Below are positions 8,183 through 17,904 of a stretch of 58,668 bases of DNA, in pieces. This DNA is from CAYUNN01 sp964607015 (GTDB taxonomy: Bacteria; Patescibacteriota; Minisyncoccia; Minisyncoccales; JAGGXC01). The DNA is taken from the NCBI GenBank assembly GCA_964607015.1, contig CAZSHN010000001.1, positions 1-58,668 on the forward strand. The letters run 5' to 3'. Under the pieces are notes generated by a model. That model did no database searches. It was not told the DNA's origin and saw only the letters and a program-made list of their open reading frames with translations. The translations under genes were made by a program, and so were the position numbers. The first letter of the stretch is position 1. Each line of letters starts with the position of its first letter.

Positions 8183-8458
8183 TTATTTTTTAATTTTAAA
8201 AGAATTAAATTCTCCTTCGTATTCTTTCCATTCTATTCGGAGATCATCAACTTTTGCCCAAGAAGGACCTTCCTTTGCCCATTTTATCAAACGAGCTAAA
8301 TTATTCTCTTCCCCTTCTGCTACAAATTCCACCCTACCATCTTCTAAATTTCTAACCCATCCAGTCAACTTTAAATGATTAGCTTCTTTTTTCGTGTTCG
8401 CTCTAAAAAACACTCCCTGAACCTTGCCTGAGACAAAAGCATGAATTCTCTTTTTCAT
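8183..8458 (-). CDS. acyP: Acylphosphatase
   Basis: 91 residues, the normal family length. GKVQGVFFRANTKKEA (about 11-26) carries the catalytic Arg of the VQGVxFR loop, and GWVRNLEDGRVE holds the catalytic Asn. It hydrolyses acyl phosphates such as acetyl phosphate in the cytoplasm. It lies within the protease/chaperone run at 4.8-13.2 kb, 5 bases after the degenerate HtrA gene. Confidence 0.92.
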   Translation of the reverse strand: MKKRIHAFVSGKVQGVFFRANTKKEANHLKLTGWVRNLEDGRVEFVAEGEENNLARLIKWAKEGPSWAKVDDLRIEWKEYEGEFNSFKIKK

Positions 8459-8463
8459 ACTAC

Positions 8464-9168
8464 TTAAAATCCAGAAAATTCACTTATTTTAGAAATAGGA
8501 ACAACAAAAGTACCATCCTGAGTAATACTTTTCATTCCTACTAAATTCCCTTTTAAATCAAACAGTGGGCTTCCGGCCAAGATATTTTCATCTGAAATAT
8601 TGGTTTCTATTTCTTCTCCTGTCACATATTTCAGAATTCCCTCGTTAACTATATTCTTCAATTCTAAATTATCAAGAAATGTTCCAAGAAAGAATACTCT
8701 CTGGCCAAGCTCAACATCACTACTATTTGCAAACCCAACCGTTGACCATTTATCGCCTTCAGCTTTTAGCAGAACAAGACCATCTTTTCTTTTAATAACT
8801 TCGGCAGCAACGCTTCTTTCTTTAGAAATTAAAGTTACCTCAGAATCCTGCGGAACTGCCTCTGACACAGTAAGAACTAATCCATCTGAAGTAACAACAA
8901 CTCCAGTTCCGTTAACTGTTCCACTTAGGTTTTTCGCCCTAATTAAAACTACAGCTTTGTCCAGCTTTTTGATAGCCTCCCGAAGAGCAACATTTTCTTC
9001 AATATGAATCTCTTTTTCTTCAGTAATATAAACTGGTCTTCGCTCTAAATCATATTCTAAAAAAAGAGGCCTCTCTATAAAATAAGGCCACAAAATCTGG
9101 TCAGAGAAAATACCACCTACTATCCCAGTTAAAAATACTCCAATGATTATAAGAAGATTTTTGGTCAT
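8464..9168 (-). CDS. Degenerate trypsin-like (HtrA-type) protein, catalytic triad lost
   Basis: 234 residues: an N-terminal membrane anchor (4-22), then a trypsin-like fold ending at the position where HtrA would start its PDZ domain. Aligned by eye to the intact HtrA at 11918-13150, TNKHVV is TVSEAV (His to Glu103), DLAVL is GLVLL (Asp to Gly130) and GNSGGPL is ILAGSPL (Ser to Ala198). All three catalytic residues are gone while fold-defining glycines remain. The reading frame is open and tightly packed, so it is a maintained pseudoprotease rather than a decaying gene. A regulatory or scaffolding role is inferred. Confidence 0.75.
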   Translation of the reverse strand: MTKNLLIIIGVFLTGIVGGIFSDQILWPYFIERPLFLEYDLERRPVYITEEKEIHIEENVALREAIKKLDKAVVLIRAKNLSGTVNGTGVVVTSDGLVLTVSEAVPQDSEVTLISKERSVAAEVIKRKDGLVLLKAEGDKWSTVGFANSSDVELGQRVFFLGTFLDNLELKNIVNEGILKYVTGEEIETNISDENILAGSPLFDLKGNLVGMKSITQDGTFVVPISKISEFSGF

Positions 9169-9186
9169 TCCAAATATTTAATTAAT

Positions 9187-11877
9187 TTATTTATTTGCAG
9201 TAACTTTTTCTTTGTCTTTTATCTTCAAAATTTCCTTTGGTCCTTTGAAAGTAATTTCTCCTTTTTCTGCTCCAACGAATATCTGATCTCCTTCTTTAAT
9301 CTCTCTGGAGACTATTTTAAGGGCAAGAGGATCTAATACTTCTTGTTGAATTACTCTTTTAAGCGGCCTTGCTCCCAGATTAGGATCAAAACCTTTTTTG
9401 GCCAATAATTTCTTTGCTTCACTAGAAATCTTAAGCTTGAGGCTTTTCCTTTTTAATCTTTCTTTAACTTTCCTCAACTCAAGAGTAACAATTTTACTAA
9501 TTTCTTGCTTCCCTAAATAGTTAAAGATAACAATTTCATCAATCCTGTTTACAAATTCAGGGCGGAATTCTTTCTTTAAAGCCTCGGAAACCTTCTCTCT
9601 TAATTTTTCTTGACCTCCCTTGAAATCATCCTTGCCAAAACCAAGGCTGCTCATTTCTTTAATATTTTCGGAACCAACATTAGAAGTCATGATTAAAATA
9701 CAATTCTTAAAAGAAGCGGTTCTTCCTTTAGCATCAGTCAATCTTCCATCTTCTAATATTTGGAGAAGAATATTAAATACTTCTGGATGAGCTTTTTCAA
9801 TTTCATCTAAAAGAATAACTGAATAAGGTCTTCTTCTGATCTTGTCTGTTAATTGACCTCCTTCGTCATGACCGACATAACCAGGAGGAGAACCAATCAT
9901 TTTAGAGATAGCGTGCTTCTCCATGTACTCAGACATGTCCAATCTTACCAAGGCAGCCTCATCATTAAATAAAAATTCAGCCAAAGCTCTAGCAGTTTCT
10001 GTTTTACCTACTCCAGTAGGACCAAGAAACATAAAAGAACCTAATGGTTTATCTTCTTCTGAAATACCAGCTCGAGACCTGCGAATTGCCGAAGAGACTG
10101 CTTTAATTGCTTTCTCCTGACCAATAACTCTTTTCTTCAAAATCTTTTCCATCTTGGTTAATTTTTGAGCTTCGCTTTCCATCAGCTTGGTAACTGGAAC
10201 GCCAGTCCAGCGAGAAATAACTCTTGCAATATCTTCTTCGGTAACTTCTTGTTTTAATAAGCGATGTTTTTTCTGAACTTTAACCAATTTCCTCTCAGCA
10301 GAACTCAATTCTTTTTCTAATTCAGGTAATTTCCCATATTTTATCTCAGCTATTTTCTGAAGATCAGTGATCTGACCCATCTCAAGCTGAGAAGAAAGAG
10401 AATCTATTTTTTTCTTTGAGTCTTTAATTTTAGAAATCAACTCCTTCTCTACTCTCCATTTTGCTTCAATCTCTTCTGCTTTCTCTTTTAAATCAGCTAA
10501 ACTTCTTTTTACTGCCTTACATCTTCTCTTTGCCTTACTTTCTTTTTCATTTTTCAAGGCTTCTTTTTCAATCTCAAGCTTATTAATTTCCTGTTTTAAT
10601 TCATCTAACTCAGCGGGCTCTGATTCAATTTCAAGTCGAAGGCCGGAAGCAGCTTCATCCATTAAATCAACTGCTTTGTCTGGCAAGAACCTTCCTGCAA
10701 TATAGCGACGAGATAATTCTGCAGCTGCTATTAACGCTGAGTCTCTAATTTTAACTCCATGATGCACTTCATATTTTTCTTTCAAACCTCTCAAGATAGC
10801 CACTGCATCTTCAACAGAAGGCTCTGAAACATAGATTGGCTGAAACCTTCTTTCTAACGCTCCGTCCTTTTCAATATATTTCTGGTATTCTTTAGAAGTT
10901 GTAGCTCCAACTGCTCTTAATTCTCCTCTTGCTAAAGCAGGTTTAAGAAGATTGGAAGCATCTACTGCCCCTTCTGCTTTTCCTGCACCAACTAATGTAT
11001 GAAGCTCGTCAATGAAAAGAATATATTTATCTTTTGCTTTTCTAAGCTCTTTCAAAAAAACTTTAATTCTATTTTCAAATTCTCCTCTGAATTTGGTTCC
11101 CGCTACTAGAGCACCAATATCCAGAGAAATAAGTTGTTTATTTTTTAAACTTTCAGGAACAGACCCTTTTACTATTCTTTGAGCCAATCCTTCTACAATA
11201 GCAGTTTTTCCCACTCCTGCTTCTCCAATTAAAACAGGATTGTTTTTTGTTCTTCTTGATAATACCTGCATTAATCTTCTAATCTCTGACTCTCTTCCAA
11301 TGACTGGATCTAGTTTTTGCGCTTTAGCTTCTTTTGTTAAATTACGAGCATATTTTTCAATAACCTGATATTTTGATTCAGGATTAGGGTCAGTAATTTT
11401 CTGACCTCCTCTTATCTTTTTTAATGTTTCTAAAATGGAATCATAATCAAGCTCGTCGAAACTTAATCCTTCTCCAACTAACTTAGTTTTCTTTAAAACC
11501 TCTCCCGCCTTATTATCAAGCTGAACTAAAGCTAACAATAAATGTTCTACTGAAACATACTCATCCCCCATTTTCATCGCCTCTTGTCTTGCTTTTTCTA
11601 GAACACTGCCCATGTCTTGAGTTAAATAAAATTGTCCGATTCCCTGCGGCTTTGAGGATTGAGGAATATTTTCAACAGCTTTTTTGGTTCTTCTTTTTAA
11701 ATCTTCAACATCTACCCCTATCTCTTGAAAAGTAGTTAAAACTATTCCGCTTTTTTGAGAAAGTAACGCCAAAAGCAAATGCAAAGCATCTACTTGCTGA
11801 TGATTTTTCTTCTGAGCAATAGCACGAGCTTTCAATATCGCTTGTTGAGTTTTGTGAGTAAAATTAGAACCGTTCAT
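9187..11877 (-). CDS. clpB: ClpB disaggregase (AAA+ ATPase)
   Basis: 896 residues. Two Clp_N repeats (about 5-150), AAA1 with Walker A GEAGVGKT at 218-225 and Walker B ILFIDE at 286-291, a long middle coiled coil (about 410-545), and AAA2 with GPTGVGKT at 619-626 followed by the C-terminal D2 domain. The full-length coiled middle domain identifies ClpB rather than ClpA or ClpC; no ClpP-binding loop was noticed. It dissolves protein aggregates with DnaK. No Shine-Dalgarno precedes the ATG. It lies between two HtrA-type genes. Confidence 0.93.
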   Translation of the reverse strand: MNGSNFTHKTQQAILKARAIAQKKNHQQVDALHLLLALLSQKSGIVLTTFQEIGVDVEDLKRRTKKAVENIPQSSKPQGIGQFYLTQDMGSVLEKARQEAMKMGDEYVSVEHLLLALVQLDNKAGEVLKKTKLVGEGLSFDELDYDSILETLKKIRGGQKITDPNPESKYQVIEKYARNLTKEAKAQKLDPVIGRESEIRRLMQVLSRRTKNNPVLIGEAGVGKTAIVEGLAQRIVKGSVPESLKNKQLISLDIGALVAGTKFRGEFENRIKVFLKELRKAKDKYILFIDELHTLVGAGKAEGAVDASNLLKPALARGELRAVGATTSKEYQKYIEKDGALERRFQPIYVSEPSVEDAVAILRGLKEKYEVHHGVKIRDSALIAAAELSRRYIAGRFLPDKAVDLMDEAASGLRLEIESEPAELDELKQEINKLEIEKEALKNEKESKAKRRCKAVKRSLADLKEKAEEIEAKWRVEKELISKIKDSKKKIDSLSSQLEMGQITDLQKIAEIKYGKLPELEKELSSAERKLVKVQKKHRLLKQEVTEEDIARVISRWTGVPVTKLMESEAQKLTKMEKILKKRVIGQEKAIKAVSSAIRRSRAGISEEDKPLGSFMFLGPTGVGKTETARALAEFLFNDEAALVRLDMSEYMEKHAISKMIGSPPGYVGHDEGGQLTDKIRRRPYSVILLDEIEKAHPEVFNILLQILEDGRLTDAKGRTASFKNCILIMTSNVGSENIKEMSSLGFGKDDFKGGQEKLREKVSEALKKEFRPEFVNRIDEIVIFNYLGKQEISKIVTLELRKVKERLKRKSLKLKISSEAKKLLAKKGFDPNLGARPLKRVIQQEVLDPLALKIVSREIKEGDQIFVGAEKGEITFKGPKEILKIKDKEKVTANK

Positions 11878-11917
11878 AGTAATTACTTATTAACAAAATG
11901 AAGAACAAAGTCAAGCT

Positions 11918-13150
11918 TTACCTTTCTGCTAAAGTCACCTCTAAAATTTGCTCTTCTTCATCTCTTAAAATTTTCAATTCTACTTTATCTCCTGGATTAT
12001 AATCTAAAATTACTTCTGATAAAGGATTATCTGCAGCAATCTTTTGATCGTCAAACTGAAGAATAATATCATTTTGTCTTAACCCCACTTCTTCTGCTGG
12101 AGAATCAGAAAAGATTGGATCATCAATCAATTCTCCCTTTTTGTTTCTCCCAACCCAAGCTCCATAATCTACTGAAAGATCATATTCTTCTTTTAATTCT
12201 TCTGTTACAGGAGTGTAGTAGATTCCCAGGAAAGGATAACTAATTTCTCCTTTTTCTTTTACCTGTTCAATATCTCTTTTTGCTTTATTAATCGGAATAG
12301 CAAAGCTAATGTTTTGAGCTTCTAAAACTGTAGCAGTATTAATTCCAATCACTTCTCCTTTCAAGTTAAGCAAAGGACCACCTGAGTTTCCCTTATTAAT
12401 AGCTGCGTCTGTCTGAATAACATCTTCTATCGTTTCTACCATTCCTCCACCAGAAGCAGTCACCGCCCTTCCAAGACCAGAGATAACTCCTACAGAAACT
12501 GTATTTCTAAATTCAGATAAAGCGTTCCCGATAGCTACGACTGTTTGCCCAATTTTTAACTTAGAAGAATCTCCAAACTCTACAACTGGAAACTCTTTGT
12601 CAGACTCTTTAATTTGCAAAACTGCCAGATCTTGAATAGGATCTCTTGCTAAAACTTCTGTCGGAAACTTTTCTCCGTCTTTAGTAAAAACAGTATATTC
12701 AGCATCTTCATCCACAACCACATGTTTGTTTGTTAAAACTATCCCATCTTTTGAGATAATAAATCCGGACCCTCCTCCTACTTCTCTTTTCTCAGTTCCT
12801 TCTTCTCGATATTGAGGTATTTCAATATCAAGCCCTTCTCCAAAAGGGTTAATATAATATCTTTCAACAACCGGAACGTCCTTGGTAATTATAATACTGA
12901 CTACAGCAGGAGAAACTTTTTCTACTACTTCAATTACAGCTTGCTCTTGAGGAACGACAGGAGAATAATCTTCTCCTTCCTGATCGTCACCAGAAATATC
13001 AGGAAAATCAACTCCTAAATTAGAAAGGCTTTCTTTTATTTCTAAATAATAATAATTACTAGAAATAGCCCCAGCAAAGAAGCCAAACAAAGAAGAAATT
13101 AAAGCAACTATCACAATAATTATTAAAATTTTCCTCATTTCTTTTGGCAT
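11918..13150 (-). CDS. htrA: HtrA/DegP-type serine protease with PDZ domain
   Basis: 410 residues: an N-terminal membrane segment (7-29), an acidic linker, a trypsin-like domain with triad H143 (TNKHVV), D174 (QDLAVL) and S256 (GNSGGPL), then one PDZ domain from about 305 to the end. This is a membrane-anchored extracytoplasmic quality-control protease. It heads the minus-strand run containing clpB and the degenerate paralogue. The next gene upstream ends 80 bases away, so a promoter probably lies at 13151-13230, but I see no clear consensus. Confidence 0.92.
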   Translation of the reverse strand: MPKEMRKILIIIVIVALISSLFGFFAGAISSNYYYLEIKESLSNLGVDFPDISGDDQEGEDYSPVVPQEQAVIEVVEKVSPAVVSIIITKDVPVVERYYINPFGEGLDIEIPQYREEGTEKREVGGGSGFIISKDGIVLTNKHVVVDEDAEYTVFTKDGEKFPTEVLARDPIQDLAVLQIKESDKEFPVVEFGDSSKLKIGQTVVAIGNALSEFRNTVSVGVISGLGRAVTASGGGMVETIEDVIQTDAAINKGNSGGPLLNLKGEVIGINTATVLEAQNISFAIPINKAKRDIEQVKEKGEISYPFLGIYYTPVTEELKEEYDLSVDYGAWVGRNKKGELIDDPIFSDSPAEEVGLRQNDIILQFDDQKIAADNPLSEVILDYNPGDKVELKILRDEEEQILEVTLAER

Positions 13151-13230
13151 GATTCTTTAATATTAAGAGTTAAAGCTATTACTATTTTATCAATTTTGAC
13201 CTTAAAATCAATTTTTTTAAAATAGCTCAA

Positions 13231-14223
13231 TTACAATTTTTTTGCTTCGTTCCAGATACCAGGCATTCCTTTTTCCTCTTTTAGCCAATACCACCATTCA
13301 ACCCCCCAAAGATAAAAATGATCAATTCCTGTCCTTCTCGCAAAACTAATATTTTCTTTAAACTTCTCTAAATCCATAGTTTCCTTATGTTCTTCAAAAG
13401 GCAAATAAGGAATAAGAGTTGAACCCCATGGCTCTGCCTGTAACTCTCCACAAATAACCTCCTTGTCAAAAACCTTATCTATAATCTGGGCTTTCCGCCA
13501 ATAAAAGACAGGAGGAAAGGGATATTTAACATAATTATTAAACTCATTAAACCAAACCTTCCTATAAAGACTAAAACTAACTATGTCCCCTATCCTTGCC
13601 ACCTTAAACCAAAATCTGTTTGAGCCAGAATCGCTTATAATTATCGGACGATCTTCTTGATCAAGAAATCTAACTAACTCAACCTCTTTTCTCAAAAAAT
13701 CTTCTGTTATTTCTGGACATTCTCCAAAACTAAAGAAAGGTTCATTTTCAATTTGCCAGGCCCAAATAGAATCACTATCCCTGTATCTTAAAACAGTTTC
13801 TTCAATCACATCTAATACAGCTTGCTCCTGTTCTTTCTTGTCCAACCTTTCTGCCCATTCTGGAATATGACACTCCGGCCAACGAGGAACTTTTCTTCCT
13901 AAAGTAAAAACTAATTGAGCGTCTCTTTTCTCTGCTTCTTCAATCTGGAAATCAAGATCGTTGAAATAATAATTATTATCCTGAGGCTCGATCAGGTCCC
14001 AATAAGCAATAATTTTTAAATGATCAATTTTAAGATCATCTAAAATAGCTAAATAATTCTCTTTCCAATCTAGTCCCAAATCCTGGGATTGTTTCTGAGA
14101 AAAGGCAACTCCCCAAATAATACTTTCTGAAACAGGAGCCTTTCCAATAAAAAGCCAGGCAAAAAAGAGCAAAATAATAATTCCAATAATCCCAAGAAAT
14201 AATTTAATTTTGCTTTTAAACAT
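13231..14223 (-). CDS. Membrane-anchored glycoside hydrolase (clan GH-A, GH5-like)
   Basis: 330 residues: an N-terminal transmembrane anchor (7-27) followed by a TIM-barrel hydrolase. WQIENEP at 156-162 supplies the acid/base Glu161, and ICGELQAEPWG near 257-267 supplies the nucleophile, most likely Glu260. DLKIDHLKIIAYWDLIEP early in the domain is typical of clan A enzymes. The exact family and substrate cannot be set. It is 1 base from the EamA permease gene and near a GH1 gene, suggesting a small glycan-processing unit. Confidence 0.75.
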   Translation of the reverse strand: MFKSKIKLFLGIIGIIILLFFAWLFIGKAPVSESIIWGVAFSQKQSQDLGLDWKENYLAILDDLKIDHLKIIAYWDLIEPQDNNYYFNDLDFQIEEAEKRDAQLVFTLGRKVPRWPECHIPEWAERLDKKEQEQAVLDVIEETVLRYRDSDSIWAWQIENEPFFSFGECPEITEDFLRKEVELVRFLDQEDRPIIISDSGSNRFWFKVARIGDIVSFSLYRKVWFNEFNNYVKYPFPPVFYWRKAQIIDKVFDKEVICGELQAEPWGSTLIPYLPFEEHKETMDLEKFKENISFARRTGIDHFYLWGVEWWYWLKEEKGMPGIWNEAKKL

Positions 14224-14224
14224 A

Positions 14225-15211
14225 TTATAAAGCTAGAAAGGCCAAGCCCATTACTATAAACCAAACTGCTAATGTTTTTTGAGCTACAACTCTTCTAGAG
14301 ACTTCTTCCTTCAATATATGAGGAAATTTAAAGAAAAAGATAAAAGCAAGGAAGATCAAGAATATATATTGAATACCAGACAAGGCATTAATTATTGGAA
14401 GAAAGATAGCCGGCGCTAAAAAGATTGCTCCATTTTGTAGAACTGTAGCTAGGGCAGCAGAGACTTTCCCAAAAAAGAAAGGATAAGCTACTTTCTTTAC
14501 TGTAAAACTTCTCTTGCCACTAAAGACCTTGCTTCTTACCTCAGCAGAGAAAAAGAAAACAAGAGCGGCAAGAAAAGTTCCAATTCTAATCCAAATAAAA
14601 CCAGTCCAGAATGGCAAGAAATTATAAACCATTTTAATAAGAACAAAAGCCAAGCCAAAGAAAAGAGAGGCAAAGAAAGCCATTTTAAGACTTCTCAGAG
14701 TAGCTCCTTTTTTCTCTTGGAGACTCAAGGCAATACTTCCTAGTATTAAAAATGCTAAAGCAAGAAAATTATAAAAAGTTAATGTTTCTTTTTCGAAACC
14801 AAGGTCCAAAGGAGCAAAAGTGAAGAGATAAATAAAACTTAAGGTAAACAAAGGAATGATTGCTCCAACGATCGGACCAATTCTTGAAACTTCAAACTCA
14901 ATAACTCCTTTGTAGTATAAATATAGGGCAAAAAGGAAAATGCTTCCTGCGATAAAACTTAAAATAATCAAAGGAAGGCTTGGAAGAAAAACAACCTCCG
15001 AAGGATCAGGAAAAATTCTTTGCAAGGGAGACAAAAAACCAAAAGAAACCAAGGATCCAATTGGGACCAAAACAAGAACAGCTAGAGAGAACGCTCCCGT
15101 ATAAAAAGAATACATTTTAGGAGATGGCAAAGGACCTCCTAAAATATACTTATCTAGAAAAGCAGATACCGCTAAAAGAATATAACTTAAAATTGCTAAA
15201 GTAATCCACAT
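14225..15211 (-). CDS. EamA/DMT-family transporter
   Basis: 328 residues with about ten hydrophobic segments in two halves, as in the drug/metabolite transporter superfamily (EamA). The start MWITLAILSYILLAVSAFLDK and the internal repeat match this fold. The substrate is unknown. Sitting 1 to 2 bases from glycoside hydrolase genes on both sides, it may move sugars or glycosides, but that is inference from context only. Confidence 0.75.
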   Translation of the reverse strand: MWITLAILSYILLAVSAFLDKYILGGPLPSPKMYSFYTGAFSLAVLVLVPIGSLVSFGFLSPLQRIFPDPSEVVFLPSLPLIILSFIAGSIFLFALYLYYKGVIEFEVSRIGPIVGAIIPLFTLSFIYLFTFAPLDLGFEKETLTFYNFLALAFLILGSIALSLQEKKGATLRSLKMAFFASLFFGLAFVLIKMVYNFLPFWTGFIWIRIGTFLAALVFFFSAEVRSKVFSGKRSFTVKKVAYPFFFGKVSAALATVLQNGAIFLAPAIFLPIINALSGIQYIFLIFLAFIFFFKFPHILKEEVSRRVVAQKTLAVWFIVMGLAFLAL

Positions 15212-15212
15212 A

Positions 15213-16379
15213 CTAAATTTCTAATTTATTTTTCTTACAAATATCAGCATAATAAAACGCACTGGGACGAGGAATTCTTGCCATAGTATCATAATCAATC
15301 TCTACCAGACCAAACCTCGGCCAAAAACCTTTATCCCACTCCAAATTGTCCATTAAAGACCAATGCATGTAACCTCTGACATCTACTCCCTCCTCTATTG
15401 CTTTATGGACCCATTTCAAATGATCTTTAATAAACTTCTTCCTATTTTTATCTTCCGCATCGGCCAATCCATTCTCTGTAATATAGATTGGTTTTTTAAG
15501 AAAAGAGGCATCCTTCAGAACTTGATATATTCCCTCGGGATAAATCTCCCAACCTAAATCAGAAATAATTTTCTCTTTTGGTTTTTCTTCTTTTTTAAGC
15601 CAATTAAGTTTTATCCCCCTTCGAAAGTAGTAATTTAAACCAATAAAGTCCATGCAATCTTCTGTCTTTCTTAAAAAATAATCATTCCAAAAATAATCAG
15701 AAACACCTGCCAAAAAACCATTCACTGATCTTCCCTTGTAAGGATCAAAGAAAATATTGTGCTTAGAGATAGAAACCTTATTTTCTTCATCAGAACTCTT
15801 AATCACTGAATAGCTCTTATTATGAGCTTTAATTAAATTCCTAATTACTTTAAAGGTTTTCAAGAAACTCCTTTTTTGAGGCGGCCATTTTTTCTTAAGA
15901 TAAGAATTACCAGCATATACTAGTGGCTCATTAAGGGTTATCCAAAAATCAGAGTATCTTCCAAGTTCTTTTATTACCCTCTTAGCATAATTTAAAAAGT
16001 AATCTGATGATTTGGAATTAACCCATCCCCCTTTTTCTGCGAACCAAACAGGGACAGTCCAGTGATTTAAAGTAACGAAAGGAATAATTCCTCTTTCTCT
16101 CAAAGCTATTAATACTTTTTTGTAATGATCTATTTCTTTTTGATCAAACTCTCCTTCTTTAGGTTCTATTCTTGACCATTCAAGAGAAAAACGAAAAGCA
16201 TTTTGGTTTAATCTTTTAACTAAATCAAAATCATCTTCATATCTATTATAATGATCGCAAGCTTTTCCTGCCGGAAAAAAATAAGACCAATCACAATTAT
16301 CTATCCCTCCTTCTGTTTGATAGGAAGAGATAGAAGAACCCCATAAAAAACCTTTTGGAAAAGTTAAAAATTCCTCCAT
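15213..16379 (-). CDS. Glycoside hydrolase family 1 (beta-glucosidase-like)
   Basis: 388 residues. FPKGFLWGSSISSYQTEGG is the GH1 N-terminal signature, TLNEP carries the acid/base Glu151 and YITENGLAD the nucleophile Glu301. No signal peptide, so it is cytoplasmic. It is shorter than typical GH1 enzymes (440 to 480), with loops trimmed. It is 1 base upstream of the EamA gene, and the trio is likely one transcript. Confidence 0.9.
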   Translation of the reverse strand: MEEFLTFPKGFLWGSSISSYQTEGGIDNCDWSYFFPAGKACDHYNRYEDDFDLVKRLNQNAFRFSLEWSRIEPKEGEFDQKEIDHYKKVLIALRERGIIPFVTLNHWTVPVWFAEKGGWVNSKSSDYFLNYAKRVIKELGRYSDFWITLNEPLVYAGNSYLKKKWPPQKRSFLKTFKVIRNLIKAHNKSYSVIKSSDEENKVSISKHNIFFDPYKGRSVNGFLAGVSDYFWNDYFLRKTEDCMDFIGLNYYFRRGIKLNWLKKEEKPKEKIISDLGWEIYPEGIYQVLKDASFLKKPIYITENGLADAEDKNRKKFIKDHLKWVHKAIEEGVDVRGYMHWSLMDNLEWDKGFWPRFGLVEIDYDTMARIPRPSAFYYADICKKNKLEI

Positions 16380-16405
16380 TATCTATTTATAATAACATAA
16401 TTATA

Positions 16406-17902
16406 TCAATAACTTAAAAACTTGATCTCCTTCTTTTCCCAGACCCACCACGCAGAAAGGAAAAGCAAAGAATAAGAAATAACAAGCAAGGATAAGGGCA
16501 TACTATTCATTTCAATAGAAGAAAAAGAAAGTTTATAAAAGTAATTAATAACAAAAACAATGTAAGTTAAAAACATCCAGCAAATCCAAGAAAGAATCCA
16601 TCCTAAAAAAGGAAACAAGAGGCCAGAAAGAACAAATAAAAAACCAATTCCAACTAAGAAAGGTAAAATAGGAAGAACTAAAATATTAGTAAAAATAGTA
16701 ACTAAAGAAAAACTACCAAAATGATAAATTAATAAAGGAAAAACAAAAAGTTGAGCAGAAACAGTCATAGAAATAATTTTAACCAAACCAAAAAAATTAT
16801 TATTTAAAACCTTCTTGATTTTTTTCTCAAAGAAAGAAGAAAAAACAACTATTCCCAACACTGCTAAAAAAGAAAGTTGAAAACCAACGTCATACCTTAA
16901 AAGCAAAGGATTGAAAGTTAAAATTCCTGCAGCAGTAAAAACAATCACTCTCAAAGAAGAAGAACTCCTTCCTATCCTTTGAGCTAGGAGAATGAAACCA
17001 ACCATAATCCCTGCTCGAACAGCCGAAGCAGGCATTCCAATCATTACAATAAAAAGAACTAGAAAAATAATTGTAAGATAAAAAGAATATTTTCTATGCA
17101 ATCCAATGCCAATCAAAAAACTCATCAAAACAGAGGAAATAATTACTATGTGCATTCCAGAAATAGCGGTAATGTGTCTTAACCCAGAGACACTTAGTTT
17201 ATCCTTTAAGCTTTCAGGCATTCTACTTTTATCTCCGAGAATTAAAGAACCTAAGATGTAACTTTGAGGAGGAGAAAGATTTCTATGAATTACCTTTCTC
17301 ATTTTATCCTTTAACAAATATATTTTAGCTAATAATAAACCTTCTTCTCCAGTTGATGCTTTCTCTACCTTCGGCCAATAAGAAACAGAGTAAATTCCTT
17401 CTTTGGCCAAATACTTTTCATAATCAAAATCATCAAAAACCGGAGGTTTCTTTATCTCCCCTTTTATTATAAGCTTATCTCCATAATTATAATCAGAATA
17501 ACGCCCAACAGTAATTAAAATCTTACCTTTTACTTTCTCGTCAAAAACTTTTACAACATCAACTTCTATCTTCGTATTATCTTCTCTAACATCAGGCTCA
17601 TCTGAAACCACTCCTTCTAAAATAACTTCTCCTTGATCGCTATATTTGTTCAGCCCACTTTCAGATATTTTCATTTCTTTTGCTTGATAAACTAGAACTC
17701 CTGTTAGAACGAAAATAAGGCAAAAAGAAAAAACAATTATCTTTCTTTTCTTTTTAAATAAATAAAGAATAAAGAATAAAAATATTAACGGAAAAATAAA
17801 AAATGCCAGCTTGGTTAACTGACTAACAGAAAGAAAAGAGCTTATTCCTATTCCGACTATAAAAGAAATGCAAAAGAAATAAGATATTTTAGAAAGACTC
17901 AT
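16406..17902 (-). CDS. comEC: ComEC/Rec2 DNA-uptake channel, core only
   Basis: 498 residues. Hydrophobic N-terminal helices and a DUF4131-like soluble OB domain (about 70-180) are followed by the Competence domain with GDKSRMPESLKDKLSVSGL and HITAISGMHIV. The metallo-beta-lactamase domain found at the C-terminus of many ComEC proteins is absent. It carries DNA across the inner membrane in natural transformation. It begins 2 bases after ftsZ ends, an unusual coupling. Confidence 0.88.
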   Translation of the reverse strand: MSLSKISYFFCISFIVGIGISSFLSVSQLTKLAFFIFPLIFLFFILYLFKKKRKIIVFSFCLIFVLTGVLVYQAKEMKISESGLNKYSDQGEVILEGVVSDEPDVREDNTKIEVDVVKVFDEKVKGKILITVGRYSDYNYGDKLIIKGEIKKPPVFDDFDYEKYLAKEGIYSVSYWPKVEKASTGEEGLLLAKIYLLKDKMRKVIHRNLSPPQSYILGSLILGDKSRMPESLKDKLSVSGLRHITAISGMHIVIISSVLMSFLIGIGLHRKYSFYLTIIFLVLFIVMIGMPASAVRAGIMVGFILLAQRIGRSSSSLRVIVFTAAGILTFNPLLLRYDVGFQLSFLAVLGIVVFSSFFEKKIKKVLNNNFFGLVKIISMTVSAQLFVFPLLIYHFGSFSLVTIFTNILVLPILPFLVGIGFLFVLSGLLFPFLGWILSWICWMFLTYIVFVINYFYKLSFSSIEMNSMPLSLLVISYSLLFLSAWWVWEKKEIKFLSY

Positions 17903-17904
17903 TA

